A DNA stretch of 64,000 nucleotides, taken from Chryseobacterium sp. Leaf180. GTDB taxonomy: Bacteria; Bacteroidota; Bacteroidia; Flavobacteriales; Weeksellaceae. The stretch spans positions 522 through 64,521 of the forward strand of contig NZ_LMPJ01000013.1 in the NCBI RefSeq assembly GCF_001424585.1. Reading direction: 5' to 3'. A program made the translations under genes and the position numbers. The notes beneath the pieces are model-generated. The model did not search any database. It saw only the letters and a program-made list of their open reading frames with translations, and was not told the origin of the DNA. Positions 18,511 through 27,249 of this stretch are shown piece after piece (the stretch's first letter is position 1; each line of letters begins with the position of its first letter).

Positions 18511-18804
18511 TCAAAGTTTAGAATCCGGATATTCTTCTTTCAGCTGCTTATCCAAAATGAAAGGAATAATGGGAAGTACGGAAGCAATCATATAGATCGC
18601 AATTCTTTTTAAAGTCCAGCGGTATTTGATCGCGGCGGCAATTAGTACGACTGCAAAAACGAGAAACAGCACACCATGAATCCAGCCGAAATATTTTACC
18701 GCATGCGGAAAACTGAAAAAGTATTTCAGTGGCATGGCGATTCCCAGGAGAATCAAATATGAGATTCCTTCTGTGACGGCGATTTTCCGGTAGAGGCTGA
18801 TCAT
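18511..18804 (-). CDS. DUF3817 family membrane protein
   Basis: The 97-residue protein has three predicted membrane helices: EGISYLILLGIAMPLKYFF, a middle segment VLFLVFAVVLIAAAIKY and IYMIASVLPIIPFIL. The start RKIAVTEGISYLILL and the motif FGWIHGVLF match the DUF3817 family, which is an integral membrane family of unknown function. It stands alone, with a stretch of about 320 bases upstream (18805-19128) that contains only a terminator for the next operon. Confidence 0.85.
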   Translation of the reverse strand: MISLYRKIAVTEGISYLILLGIAMPLKYFFSFPHAVKYFGWIHGVLFLVFAVVLIAAAIKYRWTLKRIAIYMIASVLPIIPFILDKQLKEEYPDSKL

Positions 18805-19073
18805 TTTTTAGCGATTTTAAAGAGAGGTTTTGTATTGGCAATGATATGGCTTTACGGCGAATAAGGCAAGAGCCATTCATTCTGAGTTTCTTTCAACAGG
18901 ACATACCAGTATAACTGACTGATGCAATATTGTAAACTGCAGATGCAGAAATATAACCTCCAGATATTTCAGCATAAACTACAGACGAAAGAATATTAAA
19001 TGCGGATGCAAGGTTTAAAAAAAAGCGCGCAGAAACTTCATCCACTAGTTATTTACAATATTAACCGTATTAA

Positions 19074-19107
19074 CAAAAAAAACCACTTCGAAATGAAGTG
19101 GTTTTTC
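19074..19107 (-). terminator. Terminator of the secreted-protein operon
   Basis: A perfect 9-bp stem AACCACTTC / GAAGTGGTT with a 5-base loop (19081-19103) is followed on the minus strand by a run of nine T residues. It lies 25 bases after the stop at 19129. Confidence 0.9.
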
Positions 19108-19128
19108 TATATAAAAAAATGTGATGAG

Positions 19129-19674
19129 TTAAGGCTTTGTCCAGAACGACCATTCGCTGCCGTTATATACTGCGAGTTGGTTCGTAGAAGTTACGTAAAC
19201 CATCATTCCTGCACTCGGGTTGACGATCGCAGTGTGTGATGCGACTCTTGGCAGCACCATCGCTTTGTTGGTATCAGACAATACCAAAATTCCGGGCGTC
19301 GTGTCTGCGGATGCATTAGTTCCGATAACTGCTTTGGCAGAAGTGATTTCTGTATTGGCATCTGCAACGCCTACGGTGGAAGCAGGTGTTTTTGCACCCA
19401 AAGAGAGATCAAACCACGTTGTCGTATTGTTTCGGTATTTTATTTTCTTGTCTGAAGAATCAAAGATGATGGTTCCTGCAACAGGTGAAATTACCGAAGC
19501 AGCTGAAGTAGTGTATGGAAGTACCATGCCTCTTGTTCCGCCTGTAGCATCTCCCAATTCAAGGGAAACACTGCTATTTGCCGGTGAAAGCGTAGCGGCA
19601 GATTTGCCGATTGTAATTTGTGCGAATGACACTGATGAAATCAGAATGCCTGCCGCGATGATATATTTTTTCAT
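19129..19674 (-). CDS. Small secreted protein, last gene of operon
   Basis: The frame is open upstream to 19746, but the ATG at 19674 gives a proper signal peptide (MKKYIIAAGILISSVSFAQ), so the protein has 181 residues. The mature part is rich in Ala, Ser and Thr with short strand-like segments (GMVLPYTTSA, GTIIFDSSDKKIKYRN). Its C-terminus, GMMVYVTSTNQLAVYNGSEW, closely matches the end of the neighbouring large protein. No conserved type IX sorting domain is obvious. It lies 13 bases after the large gene and ends in a strong terminator. Function is unknown; the context suggests a surface structure. Confidence 0.75.
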   Translation of the reverse strand: MKKYIIAAGILISSVSFAQITIGKSAATLSPANSSVSLELGDATGGTRGMVLPYTTSAASVISPVAGTIIFDSSDKKIKYRNNTTTWFDLSLGAKTPASTVGVADANTEITSAKAVIGTNASADTTPGILVLSDTNKAMVLPRVASHTAIVNPSAGMMVYVTSTNQLAVYNGSEWSFWTKP

Positions 19675-19687
19675 TGTCTTTCTGCTT

Positions 19688-21769
19688 TTAGTTGTTAAAA
19701 TCATCACAAGTCTGTTTCGTATAACAGCTCCAAGTGGTTCCGTCATAAATTTTCAGACAGTTTACGGTTGTATCATAAGCCATCATTCCGATTACCGGCG
19801 TCAGCGCATTAATCTGTACGGTTGTTAACCTGTTGACAACAAAACCTTTCGTCTTGGCATCAAGCGCTGTGTACGCTCCGTTTATTTTCGCCGGCCAGTT
19901 TCCGTTTTGTGATCCTGCACGGCCCAGAGCCGTAATTCCGTGGTTGGTAGAAAGGGTAGTTCCTGCAGTTGTTGCCGGTCTGAAACAACGTGTACAGTCT
20001 AAATCCTGAACTGCATTATTTCTTGAGTTTCCTATTCCCTGACCTACATCAGCAGAACCATCCGTCGCATCTACTGCTCCGGCAATTCCGTTGGTATTGT
20101 TAACTGCATTATTTAACAGTGAAGGTACACCCTTTGCAAGCGGTGTTGTGCTGACAACCTGTGCAGGGGTTCCTGCAGTAAAGCCGTCGCCCAATACTTT
20201 GATCTGACCTCTGTAAATGTAGTTTGGATCTGTGGTCGGTAAAGTCAGACGGTGAATCTGGCTCACTGATACTCTTTCAGATCCTTCAATAGCATCCGGA
20301 CAACCATCTCCATCTGCATCTACTTCGTAATTATCAGGCAAATTATTTGAGTTTGAATCAACCACACAGTTGGTACTGTAAACCCCAAAGATAAAACCAT
20401 GCTGATCTGCACCACCTACTAGATTCATTGTAAACGAACTTGTTGTTCTAGGTATGAAATAAAAGGTATAACCCTGAGTTGTTGTAAGAGGAGTACTTGT
20501 AGATACAACCGTTCCGGTCTGGCCCGGTGTAGTGCTTGGAACACCGTTCAACAAAGAATATGTGCCTGTACTGTACACATCAGCATTACCAATCACTTCA
20601 AGAGGAACACTAAAGGTGGTAGCAATCTGATCATTTGTCGGACCTCCCAATCCTGCAATACCGATGATATATTCATAATCATTACCTGGAGTCGATAATT
20701 GGGAAGCAGAGATTCCAAAATCAATCGTTAGATTTCTTGCAACACCTGGTGTCGTTCCGCCCGCAATAATATCGAGGTAAGTAGTAGGGAATGGTGCCGA
20801 TGTCACGCCATTTGCTGTTATCGTGGTTGTAGGTACCGGCGGTGGCGTATAAAACTGCCAGCCGTTACCGCCACTGTTTTTTGTCACACGAACTCCTCCC
20901 AATGGTAATACTGCATTTACAGGAATCAGTGGGAAAACTGCCGTATTGGTTGTTCTGAGTAAATTCAAAGCAACTGCATCATTTACTGCTCCTGTCACAA
21001 CGCTTGCGCTACAGCCTTCCGCCGTATCCGGTATACCGTCGTTGTCATCATCTAGATCGAGGATATTTGGAATTCCGTCGCCATCGGTATCACACTCCAA
21101 AATTGTAAGTACAATATTGTCAATTCCTACATCATTCCCGGAACCTCCACTTCCCTGAAGATTCACAATTTCAATATTAACCAGAGAGGAAAGTGGCGTG
21201 AAACTTAGCTGAATTCTTCTCCAAATGTCGTCATTGGCAACTCCATTATTTTGTGAAGTTGTTGTTGCGATCACTGTATTTGTTAGCGCATCCCTTACAT
21301 TCAGCCTTAAACTTGGTACATCCGTCCCATTAAATAAACCTGCCATATCGATTCTAAACCGGTATTCAAGTCCAGGCGCAACACCAAGATTAGAAACTCT
21401 GTAGATCGCCTGATTAAGCGATGGTGCTGACGCCACATTTATTGCCAGATATCTTCCGTTGGTAGATCCGTCGGCCACATTTGTGTAGCCTGCATCCTTA
21501 TTACCGTTAAGATCGGTTTGTATATAAGTAGCCGTTTGAGTTAATGACCTTGTAACCGTATAAAATCCGTCACCAGGATTAATTGGCTGATACTGATGTA
21601 ACAGAACATTTGCATCCGTTGTGGTCGCAGTTCCTGTTCCGAAATCATTGCTGTAAATTGGCGTTCCTTCCACTTTCTGAAGGCAGGGTACTTGGGCAGA
21701 GGCAATTGTTCCCAGAAATAGGGCTGCTGCTGCGATTAAAGTTTTTATATTTATAAAATAGTTGTTCAT
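19688..21769 (-). CDS. Large secreted protein with calcium-binding repeats
   Basis: The 693-residue protein has a signal peptide (cut after IASAQ, residue 26) and an N-terminal beta-rich domain (about 30-224) that looks like a carbohydrate-binding jelly roll (RFRIDMAG, IGIDNIVLTI-like strands). Two thrombospondin type 3-like stretches follow, at about 226-253 (DTDGDGIPN, DDDNDGIPD) and near 480-505 (DADGDGCPD), which bind calcium in known proteins. The C-terminus shares the GMM-Y-YDG-WS module with the gene at 19129. It is probably exported to the cell surface. It is the middle gene of a three-gene operon. Confidence 0.82.
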   Translation of the reverse strand: MNNYFINIKTLIAAAALFLGTIASAQVPCLQKVEGTPIYSNDFGTGTATTTDANVLLHQYQPINPGDGFYTVTRSLTQTATYIQTDLNGNKDAGYTNVADGSTNGRYLAINVASAPSLNQAIYRVSNLGVAPGLEYRFRIDMAGLFNGTDVPSLRLNVRDALTNTVIATTTSQNNGVANDDIWRRIQLSFTPLSSLVNIEIVNLQGSGGSGNDVGIDNIVLTILECDTDGDGIPNILDLDDDNDGIPDTAEGCSASVVTGAVNDAVALNLLRTTNTAVFPLIPVNAVLPLGGVRVTKNSGGNGWQFYTPPPVPTTTITANGVTSAPFPTTYLDIIAGGTTPGVARNLTIDFGISASQLSTPGNDYEYIIGIAGLGGPTNDQIATTFSVPLEVIGNADVYSTGTYSLLNGVPSTTPGQTGTVVSTSTPLTTTQGYTFYFIPRTTSSFTMNLVGGADQHGFIFGVYSTNCVVDSNSNNLPDNYEVDADGDGCPDAIEGSERVSVSQIHRLTLPTTDPNYIYRGQIKVLGDGFTAGTPAQVVSTTPLAKGVPSLLNNAVNNTNGIAGAVDATDGSADVGQGIGNSRNNAVQDLDCTRCFRPATTAGTTLSTNHGITALGRAGSQNGNWPAKINGAYTALDAKTKGFVVNRLTTVQINALTPVIGMMAYDTTVNCLKIYDGTTWSCYTKQTCDDFNN

Positions 21770-21847
21770 TTTCGTAATACGATTATTTCATTAAAATTTT
21801 TTCACTTGTGTTCATTACAAAGTGTGCCGTCGTTACGGCTGTGATCT

Positions 21848-22504
21848 TTATGAAATAAATGCAGGCGGTGGCCTTACAGAAAATCCGGACGTAAGAAGAT
21901 AATTGTGAAAGAATTGCGAAAAGTCGGGAAAGGCTTTTTCCTTATGAATTGCAAATACTATCGGATCATAAAAATTTCTTCTGATCTCAAAAGATGCGTA
22001 GGAACTGTTGTCATGAGAAACACAGTTTAGTTTTTTAAATGCATACAAAGCCGACCACGCAGCAGAATCTTTGACAGTCAGCTTATAAGCGAGGTTTACA
22101 TCTTTTTTCGTCGCTACCTGTCTGGCTATTTTTATGCGGTTTTGAACTTCTCTTTTTTTGCGTGCCGCAGTTTTCAAAAGCTCTTTCTTGAGCGGTCCTG
22201 CACCAGCCGATTTTTTTGGCGTTTTTATAATGGTTGCAGAAGAACTGTTTTTACCGGCCTTTTTTTCTGTTACGGCATTTTCTAATATGATTTTCTGGGA
22301 AGACAGCTGCCTGTTAAAAGAATCATCGGTAGAAAAGATCTGCGCATTTCCCGTCAGCGTAACTACCGCAGGATTCTTAGAACCATCTGTAGGAATGTTT
22401 TGCGAATACTGAAAGGAAAATAAGAGAATGAAAATGAAATTCATAATAGATCCACAACTACCAAACTTTGGTAAAATTGATTTTTTCGGACCAGTTGTTT
22501 TCAT
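21848..22504 (-). CDS. Exported protein of unknown function, first gene of operon
   Basis: The 218-residue frame starts at 22504, and an internal ATG at residue 21 (MNFIFILLFSFQ) marks the hydrophobic signal core. The mature part contains VVTLTGNAQIFSTDDSFNRQ, a lysine-rich middle (KKELLKTAARKKREVQNR) and an aromatic C-terminus (FHNYLLTSGFSVRPPPAF). I recognise no named family. It is the promoter-proximal gene of the operon with the two secreted proteins, 78 bases ahead of the large one, so it may help export or anchor them. Confidence 0.65.
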   Translation of the reverse strand: MKTTGPKKSILPKFGSCGSIMNFIFILLFSFQYSQNIPTDGSKNPAVVTLTGNAQIFSTDDSFNRQLSSQKIILENAVTEKKAGKNSSSATIIKTPKKSAGAGPLKKELLKTAARKKREVQNRIKIARQVATKKDVNLAYKLTVKDSAAWSALYAFKKLNCVSHDNSSYASFEIRRNFYDPIVFAIHKEKAFPDFSQFFHNYLLTSGFSVRPPPAFIS

Positions 22505-22525
22505 TTGAGAGAGTAATTAAAGGCG

Positions 22526-22554
22526 CAAAAGTACCGCAAAGAATTTAAATCCAA
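22526..22554 (-). promoter_or_regulatory. Promoter of the secreted-protein operon
   Basis: On the minus strand TTG at 22552-22554 and TACTTTTG at 22526-22533 are 18 bases apart. The ATG at 22504 follows 21 bases after the -7 box. Confidence 0.65.
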
Positions 22555-22951
22555 AAACAACAATCGATTGAAAATATCCATCAATGCTATGGTTTGGGAG
22601 GATTTTATACGGTTTTAATCTAATCAGTGGGATGTTTTTTTTTAAGCGGTAGATTTGAGAATGTTAATAAGTGTAAAATCAAAAAGAGTATATCTTTATT
22701 ATTTATAAATTGATAATCAGTTTTATTTATGATTAAATAATATTTAATTTATTTTAATATCAAAAAGAAGTTACCGTAAAGAAATTTTGTTAAACTCTAA
22801 TTTGCTGTGACTTAAATCATAGATATAACAACAGTAAAATAGTTATCATGTTTCGTAATGTTAATATTGAAATGGAGTAAATATGGCAGAATGCTGTCTT
22901 TTCGCAGAAAAAAAAGTAAAAAGGATTTCTAACAAAGATTTAATCTATATG
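22555..22951. other. A+T-rich gap without a gene
   Basis: About 400 bases between divergent units hold no frame I can support. The composition is strongly A+T rich, with runs such as TTTATTATTTATAAATTG. It ends at the Crp/Fnr-type box at 22952. Confidence 0.5.
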
Positions 22952-22995
22952 TGATGCAGGTCATATTTATAAATAATACACAATGATTATTTTTG
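22952..22995 (+). promoter_or_regulatory. Crp/Fnr-type box and promoter ahead of the broken regulator
   Basis: TGATGCAGGTCA (22952-22963, TGA-N6-TCA) is centred 30.5 bases upstream of TATTTTTG at 22988-22995, a TANNTTTG -7 box. This places the box near -44 from the expected start of transcription, a class II activator position. The same geometry and nearly the same box occur at 27250-27293. The -7 box lies inside the longer reading frame from 22983, which argues for translation starting at 23019 or 23022. Confidence 0.65.
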
Positions 22996-23018
22996 ATAAT
23001 ATAACAAATCACTATTGT

Positions 23019-23441
23019 ATGATGATTGAAGAGGAATTTCTGCATTCAGCAGGCTGTCACAAGCGTTTTTTTCCTGCCGGCGAAGTGATTGAAAAGTTTG
23101 ATCTGTGCAGATCAGCGTATTGGCAGATTGCAAAAGGTTATCTGAAACTTGAAGTTTCAAATAATTGAGGCGAAATCATAGCGTGCCAAACATTTGACAA
23201 AGGCTGTCATCTCGGTTTGTCGAGACTTTTTGAACAGAATCAGTTTCCATTGAAAATAACTGCTCAAGAGGATTGTGACATTCTGGTGCTGGATCTGAAA
23301 CAGTTTTATCATTTAATAGAAAACCATTCCGAGTGCAGAATGAATTTCTGCAAAAATTTTATCGATAAAGTACGGCAGGATTTTTTGCGGAAAACAGATC
23401 AGGAAAAGTTTGGTTACAGTACCTATTTCGACTGCATCTGA
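23019..23441 (+). pseudogene. Crp/Fnr-type regulator broken by an in-frame TGA
   Basis: Two frames in the same phase, split by a TGA at 23166-23168, join into one cyclic-nucleotide-binding domain. The first half reads EEEFLHSAGCHKRFFPAGEV up to YLKLEVSNN; the second reads GEIIACQTFDKGCHLGLSRL and on through DCDILVLDLKQFYHLIENHS. It lines up residue by residue with the regulator at 26474-27070, with the stop facing the E of NYDDEG. The frame ends right after the C-helix and meets the convergent kinase stop at 23442, so the DNA-binding domain is also missing. It is either dead or a short residual domain. Confidence 0.8.
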
Positions 23442-25583
23442 TTATTTTGCTGTGATAAAATCTTTATCCGGAATCGTAAACCAAAAACAGCTTCCCTTGC
23501 CTGGCGCGCTTTCTACGCCGATTTCTCCATTGTGCCGGCGGATAATTTCTGCCGAAATATACAGTCCGAGACCTAGACCGCTGTACGATTTGCCGCCGGG
23601 ATCTGCTCGGTAATACCGGTCGAATAAAAACGGCTGAATATCTTCACTGATGCCATCGCCCTGATCGGTTACAGAAATCTTAAGGCTTTCGGGAAGTTTT
23701 TCCACATTTAAAATAATATCAGAAGCTTCCGGCGCATATTTTACGGCATTATTGACAAAATTGACAATCACCTGATCTATGCGGTGTTCGTCTGCAAAAG
23801 CTACTGCTTCTACATCTCCTTTAATAATCAGATTGTATTTTCCTTCTTCGCGGATGTGATTGCAGCTTGTATTGAGCATTTCAGAAACGTTGAAATGGTG
23901 TTTTTCAAGCTCCAGATGACCGTCGCTTACACGTTTGATATTTAATAAATCATTGATTAAAACCTCAAGCTTCTCCATACTTATAGAAGCGTTATCAATA
24001 ATTTTCGGAATCATTTCGTGATTCTGTTTCAGTCTTTTCAGTAGCTGAATGCTTGTTTTTAAGCTTGTAACCGGTGTTTTCAGTTCGTGGCTGGCAATGT
24101 TTAAAAAATCATCTTTCTGGGTTTCGGCATTTTTCCGGTCGGTAATATCATGCGTTATTCCGATCATATTTTTTGGCTGATCATTCTCGTCGTATGTGGT
24201 CAAGCCGGATGCGCTGATCCAGTGTTTACTGTCATCGGGCCATAGGATCATGTATTCGGCCTGATAGAGTTTTTTGTTTTCAATGGAATCGATTACTTTA
24301 TCATTAACCATCTGTTTGAACTCAGGAAGAATTTTGCTCATAAAATCCAGATAATCAAAGCGGTCTTTTTCCTTCAGGCCAAACGACCGTCTGCACTGCG
24401 CCGAAGATTCCATTTCCCCTGTCGGAATATGCAGACTGAAAGTACCCAGCTGGCCCGCATGAAGCGCGATTTCAAGCTGCTGGTTCAGATTTTCAAGGTC
24501 GTTTTTTCTGCTGATTTCGTCAGTAACATCGCTGGCAATTACGATGACAGAATTTACATTTCCGTTTTCATCTTTTAATGCTTCATAGATGACATCAAAG
24601 AATTTTTCTTCTTCGAGATGCTCTGTTTTGACATCTATTTTTACGTTTTTTTTGGTGAATGAATTTCCTGTGACAAAAATATTCCGGAAGAGCGAAAGAT
24701 TTCCCTGATTGTTGTTTTGCCAGAGAATGTCAGAAAGCGATTTTCCAATAATGCTTTTCGTTTGTCCCCAAATATCCAATAACAGATCATTAGCGACTTC
24801 CACAACAAGATTTTCACCGGAAAAAATCCCAAAAGCGACGGGAGCCTTTGAGATAAATGAACGAAGTCGCGTTTCGCTTTTCTGAAGATCTTCATTTAAA
24901 GAAACCGTCAGATCAAACGATTTGCTCAACTCAAGATTTGCTTTTTTCAGCTCATCATTGGTGGTTTCCATGCTGTCATTTATCGTAGCGAGTTCTTCAA
25001 TCGCTGCTTCCAGATCGAGTTGGGTTTCGTTTAAATTTTTATTGGATTCTACGAGTTTTTCAATGGTGAAGATAGAGGAGCGACGAAGTTCGATCTGTTC
25101 CATCGCAGTTTTTGCCAGACCCTGCAGAATTTTTCTTTCGGAATCACTAAAATGCCTTGGTTTTTTATCAATGATGCAGAGTGTACCGATCGTATAGCCT
25201 TCTTGCGTAATTAAAGGAGCACCGGCATAAAAACGCAGTCCGAAATCTCCAACCACATTGGGATTTGCCATAAGACAAGGTTCTTTCAAAGCATCTTCAA
25301 AAACCGTCACTTCATGATCGAGCACTGCAAGTGCGCAGAGACTTTTGCCGCGGTTTGCTTTTTTGGCATTTCCCATCCCGATGTTTGATTTGAAAATCAC
25401 TTCTTCAGAATCTACCAGGGAAAGAAGTGCGACAGGAACCTGAAAAATTTGTGTGGCCAATCTTGCGATTCCGTCAAAATTTTCTTCCGAAGGTGAATCT
25501 AAAATACGGTAATAATGCAGCGCGCTCAATCTCTCAGCTTCATTTTCCGGGATGATGTTTTTGCCAAAAGTATTTTCGATCAT
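23442..25583 (-). CDS. GAF-PAS-PAS sensor histidine kinase, soluble
   Basis: The 713-residue protein has an N-terminal GAF domain (about 20-160, with FDGIARLATQIFQVPVALLS and FYAGAPLITQEGYTIGTLCI), a coiled coil (about 165-235) and two PAS domains (about 240-355 and 365-485). The kinase core has FLNIASHELKTPVTSLKTS, an N-box in VIVNFVNNAVKYAP, VTDQGDGIS and YSGLGLGLYIS. No membrane helix is seen. GAF domains of this ADP/light-sensor-like group bind small ligands or chromophores; the ligand is unknown. It is orphan, with no adjacent receiver. A -7 box (TACTTTTG, 25681-25688) lies upstream. It abuts the broken Crp gene tail to tail with no space. Confidence 0.9.
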   Translation of the reverse strand: MIENTFGKNIIPENEAERLSALHYYRILDSPSEENFDGIARLATQIFQVPVALLSLVDSEEVIFKSNIGMGNAKKANRGKSLCALAVLDHEVTVFEDALKEPCLMANPNVVGDFGLRFYAGAPLITQEGYTIGTLCIIDKKPRHFSDSERKILQGLAKTAMEQIELRRSSIFTIEKLVESNKNLNETQLDLEAAIEELATINDSMETTNDELKKANLELSKSFDLTVSLNEDLQKSETRLRSFISKAPVAFGIFSGENLVVEVANDLLLDIWGQTKSIIGKSLSDILWQNNNQGNLSLFRNIFVTGNSFTKKNVKIDVKTEHLEEEKFFDVIYEALKDENGNVNSVIVIASDVTDEISRKNDLENLNQQLEIALHAGQLGTFSLHIPTGEMESSAQCRRSFGLKEKDRFDYLDFMSKILPEFKQMVNDKVIDSIENKKLYQAEYMILWPDDSKHWISASGLTTYDENDQPKNMIGITHDITDRKNAETQKDDFLNIASHELKTPVTSLKTSIQLLKRLKQNHEMIPKIIDNASISMEKLEVLINDLLNIKRVSDGHLELEKHHFNVSEMLNTSCNHIREEGKYNLIIKGDVEAVAFADEHRIDQVIVNFVNNAVKYAPEASDIILNVEKLPESLKISVTDQGDGISEDIQPFLFDRYYRADPGGKSYSGLGLGLYISAEIIRRHNGEIGVESAPGKGSCFWFTIPDKDFITAK

Positions 25584-25673
25584 TGTGTCTGTGTTACATT
25601 AAAGAGAGTTTTTGAATTTAAAAATTTAAAATGATAAGCCTTCAAAATCCCTTTAAATTTCTTCAGGTGCAAT

Positions 25674-25688
25674 TTTTGTACAAAAGTA
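25674..25688. promoter_or_regulatory. Palindrome and -7 box between divergent genes
   Basis: TTTTGTACAAAA (25674-25685) is a perfect 12-base palindrome. On the minus strand TACTTTTG (25681-25688) fits the -7 box for the GAF kinase. It lies 26 bases ahead of the DUF4385 start on the plus strand, so a bound protein could affect both genes. Confidence 0.4.
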
Positions 25689-25713
25689 CCTCATCACGCG
25701 AAATTTTTTTTCT

Positions 25714-26208
25714 ATGAACTCACAAGAACCTCGAAAACCAAGCTATTTAAATTTTAAAAAAGATGATTATGCATGGAAGCCAGATGTTGATTACCGAAAA
25801 CATCCTGAAAAATACCGCGTGGGAAGAGGAGAGCAGGGTGTACTGATCTGCGAACCTTACAAAAGTGAAATCGGAAAACACTGGCGCTTCAAAACAGAGG
25901 AAATTGCAAAGGAAAGTTCGGAAGCAATTTTTGCGATGTTTAAAAAATATGTTGAGGAAAAAGATTTTGTCGGTGCCGATATGTCGAGAAAATATCTGCA
26001 GATGGGATTTACGCGTGCGAGGCGCTATTTTAATTATAAAGGAGGAAAAAAATATGATCAGGAAAATGATTATCAGCAACTTGAGCGCGGTACCGGTGAT
26101 CCTGAAAAAGCCAAAGCAGCAGCTATTTTTTTTAAAAAATGGAAGGAAGCCGAAGCACATGAAGAATACAGCGTGATGAAAAAAGAGTGGAAAAATACTT
26201 TAGGATAA
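25714..26208 (+). CDS. DUF4385 family protein
   Basis: The 164-residue soluble protein matches DUF4385 by its start PSYLNFKKDDYAWKPDVDYR, the motif EPYKSEIGKHWRFK and the C-terminal MGFTRARRYFNYKGGKKY. It is rich in lysine and aromatic residues, with no signal peptide. The family is widespread and of unknown function. It is a single-gene unit between the divergent kinase and a terminator at 26277. Confidence 0.85.
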   Translation: MNSQEPRKPSYLNFKKDDYAWKPDVDYRKHPEKYRVGRGEQGVLICEPYKSEIGKHWRFKTEEIAKESSEAIFAMFKKYVEEKDFVGADMSRKYLQMGFTRARRYFNYKGGKKYDQENDYQQLERGTGDPEKAKAAAIFFKKWKEAEAHEEYSVMKKEWKNTLG

Positions 26209-26276
26209 GATCTGTGGCATAAGAATTGTTAAGAATTTTACCGACTATTAAAAATAATATAAGGGTACTTTATCAA

Positions 26277-26312
26277 AATATCTCCGGCAAAAGCTGGAGG
26301 TATTTTTTTTTT
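26277..26312 (+). terminator. Terminator of the DUF4385 gene
   Basis: A 12-bp stem with two G-T pairs (AATATCTCCGGC / GCTGGAGGTATT) and an AAAA loop at 26277-26304 is followed by a run of nine T residues. Confidence 0.88.
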
Positions 26313-26325
26313 CAAATCATGTGAT

Positions 26326-26355
26326 AAATAAAAAGCCCTCTCCGAAGAGAAGGCT
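26326..26355 (-). terminator. Terminator for the minus-strand Crp/Fnr locus
   Basis: AGCCTTCTC / GAGAGGGCT with a TTCG tetraloop (26334-26355) is followed on the minus strand by TTTTTATTTAT. One pair is mismatched. It lies about 120 bases after the regulator stop. Confidence 0.6.
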
Positions 26356-26473
26356 AAAAACACAAATGATGAAAAAAAATTTGATTACGTTATGAACGTC
26401 TCAACAGTACAAATATACGCTGATAAATAAAGCTAAGTGTGTGCTTTGAATCATAGAAAATAAAATATATTAC

Positions 26474-27070
26474 TTAATAGAGAATTTTTCGGTCTTTAAT
26501 TCTTAAAAGTTTCTGGCGCTCCATTTTTTTGATGGTTCTTATCGTAGTTTCTACGCAAAGTCCGGTGAGCGATGCAAGCTGCTGGCGTGTGAAAGGTAAT
26601 GTAAAAGAAAAAGGTTTCTCGTGGCCCTGTTCTTTTTTCAGCATCTGCAGAATTTCCTGTAATCTTTCTGATGCATTTCTGCATGAGATTTTACGCATGA
26701 GTATGGATTTGCTGTACATACTTCCGGAGATTTTTGAACTCATAAACCGGAACATCCCCGGAACTTCATCAAGCATTCGGAAAAAATTTTCTTTATTCAG
26801 TTTCAAAACTGAACATACCGTAAGCGCTTCCGCATTTACGGGATATTTCTGATCGACGAAAAGCATTCATTTTGCCAAAGGATCTCCCGCAGCGTAAATA
26901 TTCTGGATAAACTCTTTGCCTTCATCATCATAATTATTCAATTTAATCTCGCCCCTGATGATTTGGTAATAATAATTTGCGGAGGTGTCTTCCTCAAAAA
27001 TAAAATCACCGGGCTGGTAAAAGTTTTCGGTAGCGCCGTGTTTCCGGAGCAGTTGTTCTTGGATAAGCAC
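26474..27070 (-). pseudogene. Crp/Fnr-family regulator interrupted by an in-frame TGA
   Basis: The first 67 codons (27070-26870) encode the start of a cyclic-nucleotide-like domain: FYQPGDFIFEED, YYYQIIRGEIKLNNYDDEGK, ending AAGDPLAK. A TGA at 26867-26869 follows, and the same frame continues at once with MLFVDQKYPVNAEALTVCS, a C-helix, and a helix-turn-helix (RQQLASLTGLCVETTIRTIK). Related regulators read GxPxGESLLFID here, so the stop replaces one residue, probably serine (TCA to TGA). The ATG right after the stop might allow restart of translation, giving a separate dimerisation/DNA-binding half. Otherwise intact; a recent null allele or a split gene. Confidence 0.8.
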
Positions 27071-27249
27071 AGTCGTTTTTTTTTGGTTCGGTTTAAAGGG
27101 CTTTAAGATAATTCACAAAACCGAATTATTTTAAAGTCTATTAAAGTTATGCAAATCAAATTATTAGTAAACATTACCTGGGTCATATCGTGAGTTATAT
27201 CCAACAAAATAACATTTATTAACACATGTCTTTTTTCTAATGTGCGATG

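Noticed and set aside
19220..19828. 202-codon plus-strand frame
   Set aside because: It is antisense to two secreted-protein genes with clear signal peptides; its length follows from their Ala/Ser/Thr-rich codons.
23166..26869. UGA recoding (selenocysteine or read-through) in the two Crp/Fnr genes
   Set aside because: Neither TGA is followed by an obvious stem-loop, the stops face Glu-like and Ser-like positions rather than Cys, and other genes in the window end normally at TGA. Mutation or sequence error is simpler.
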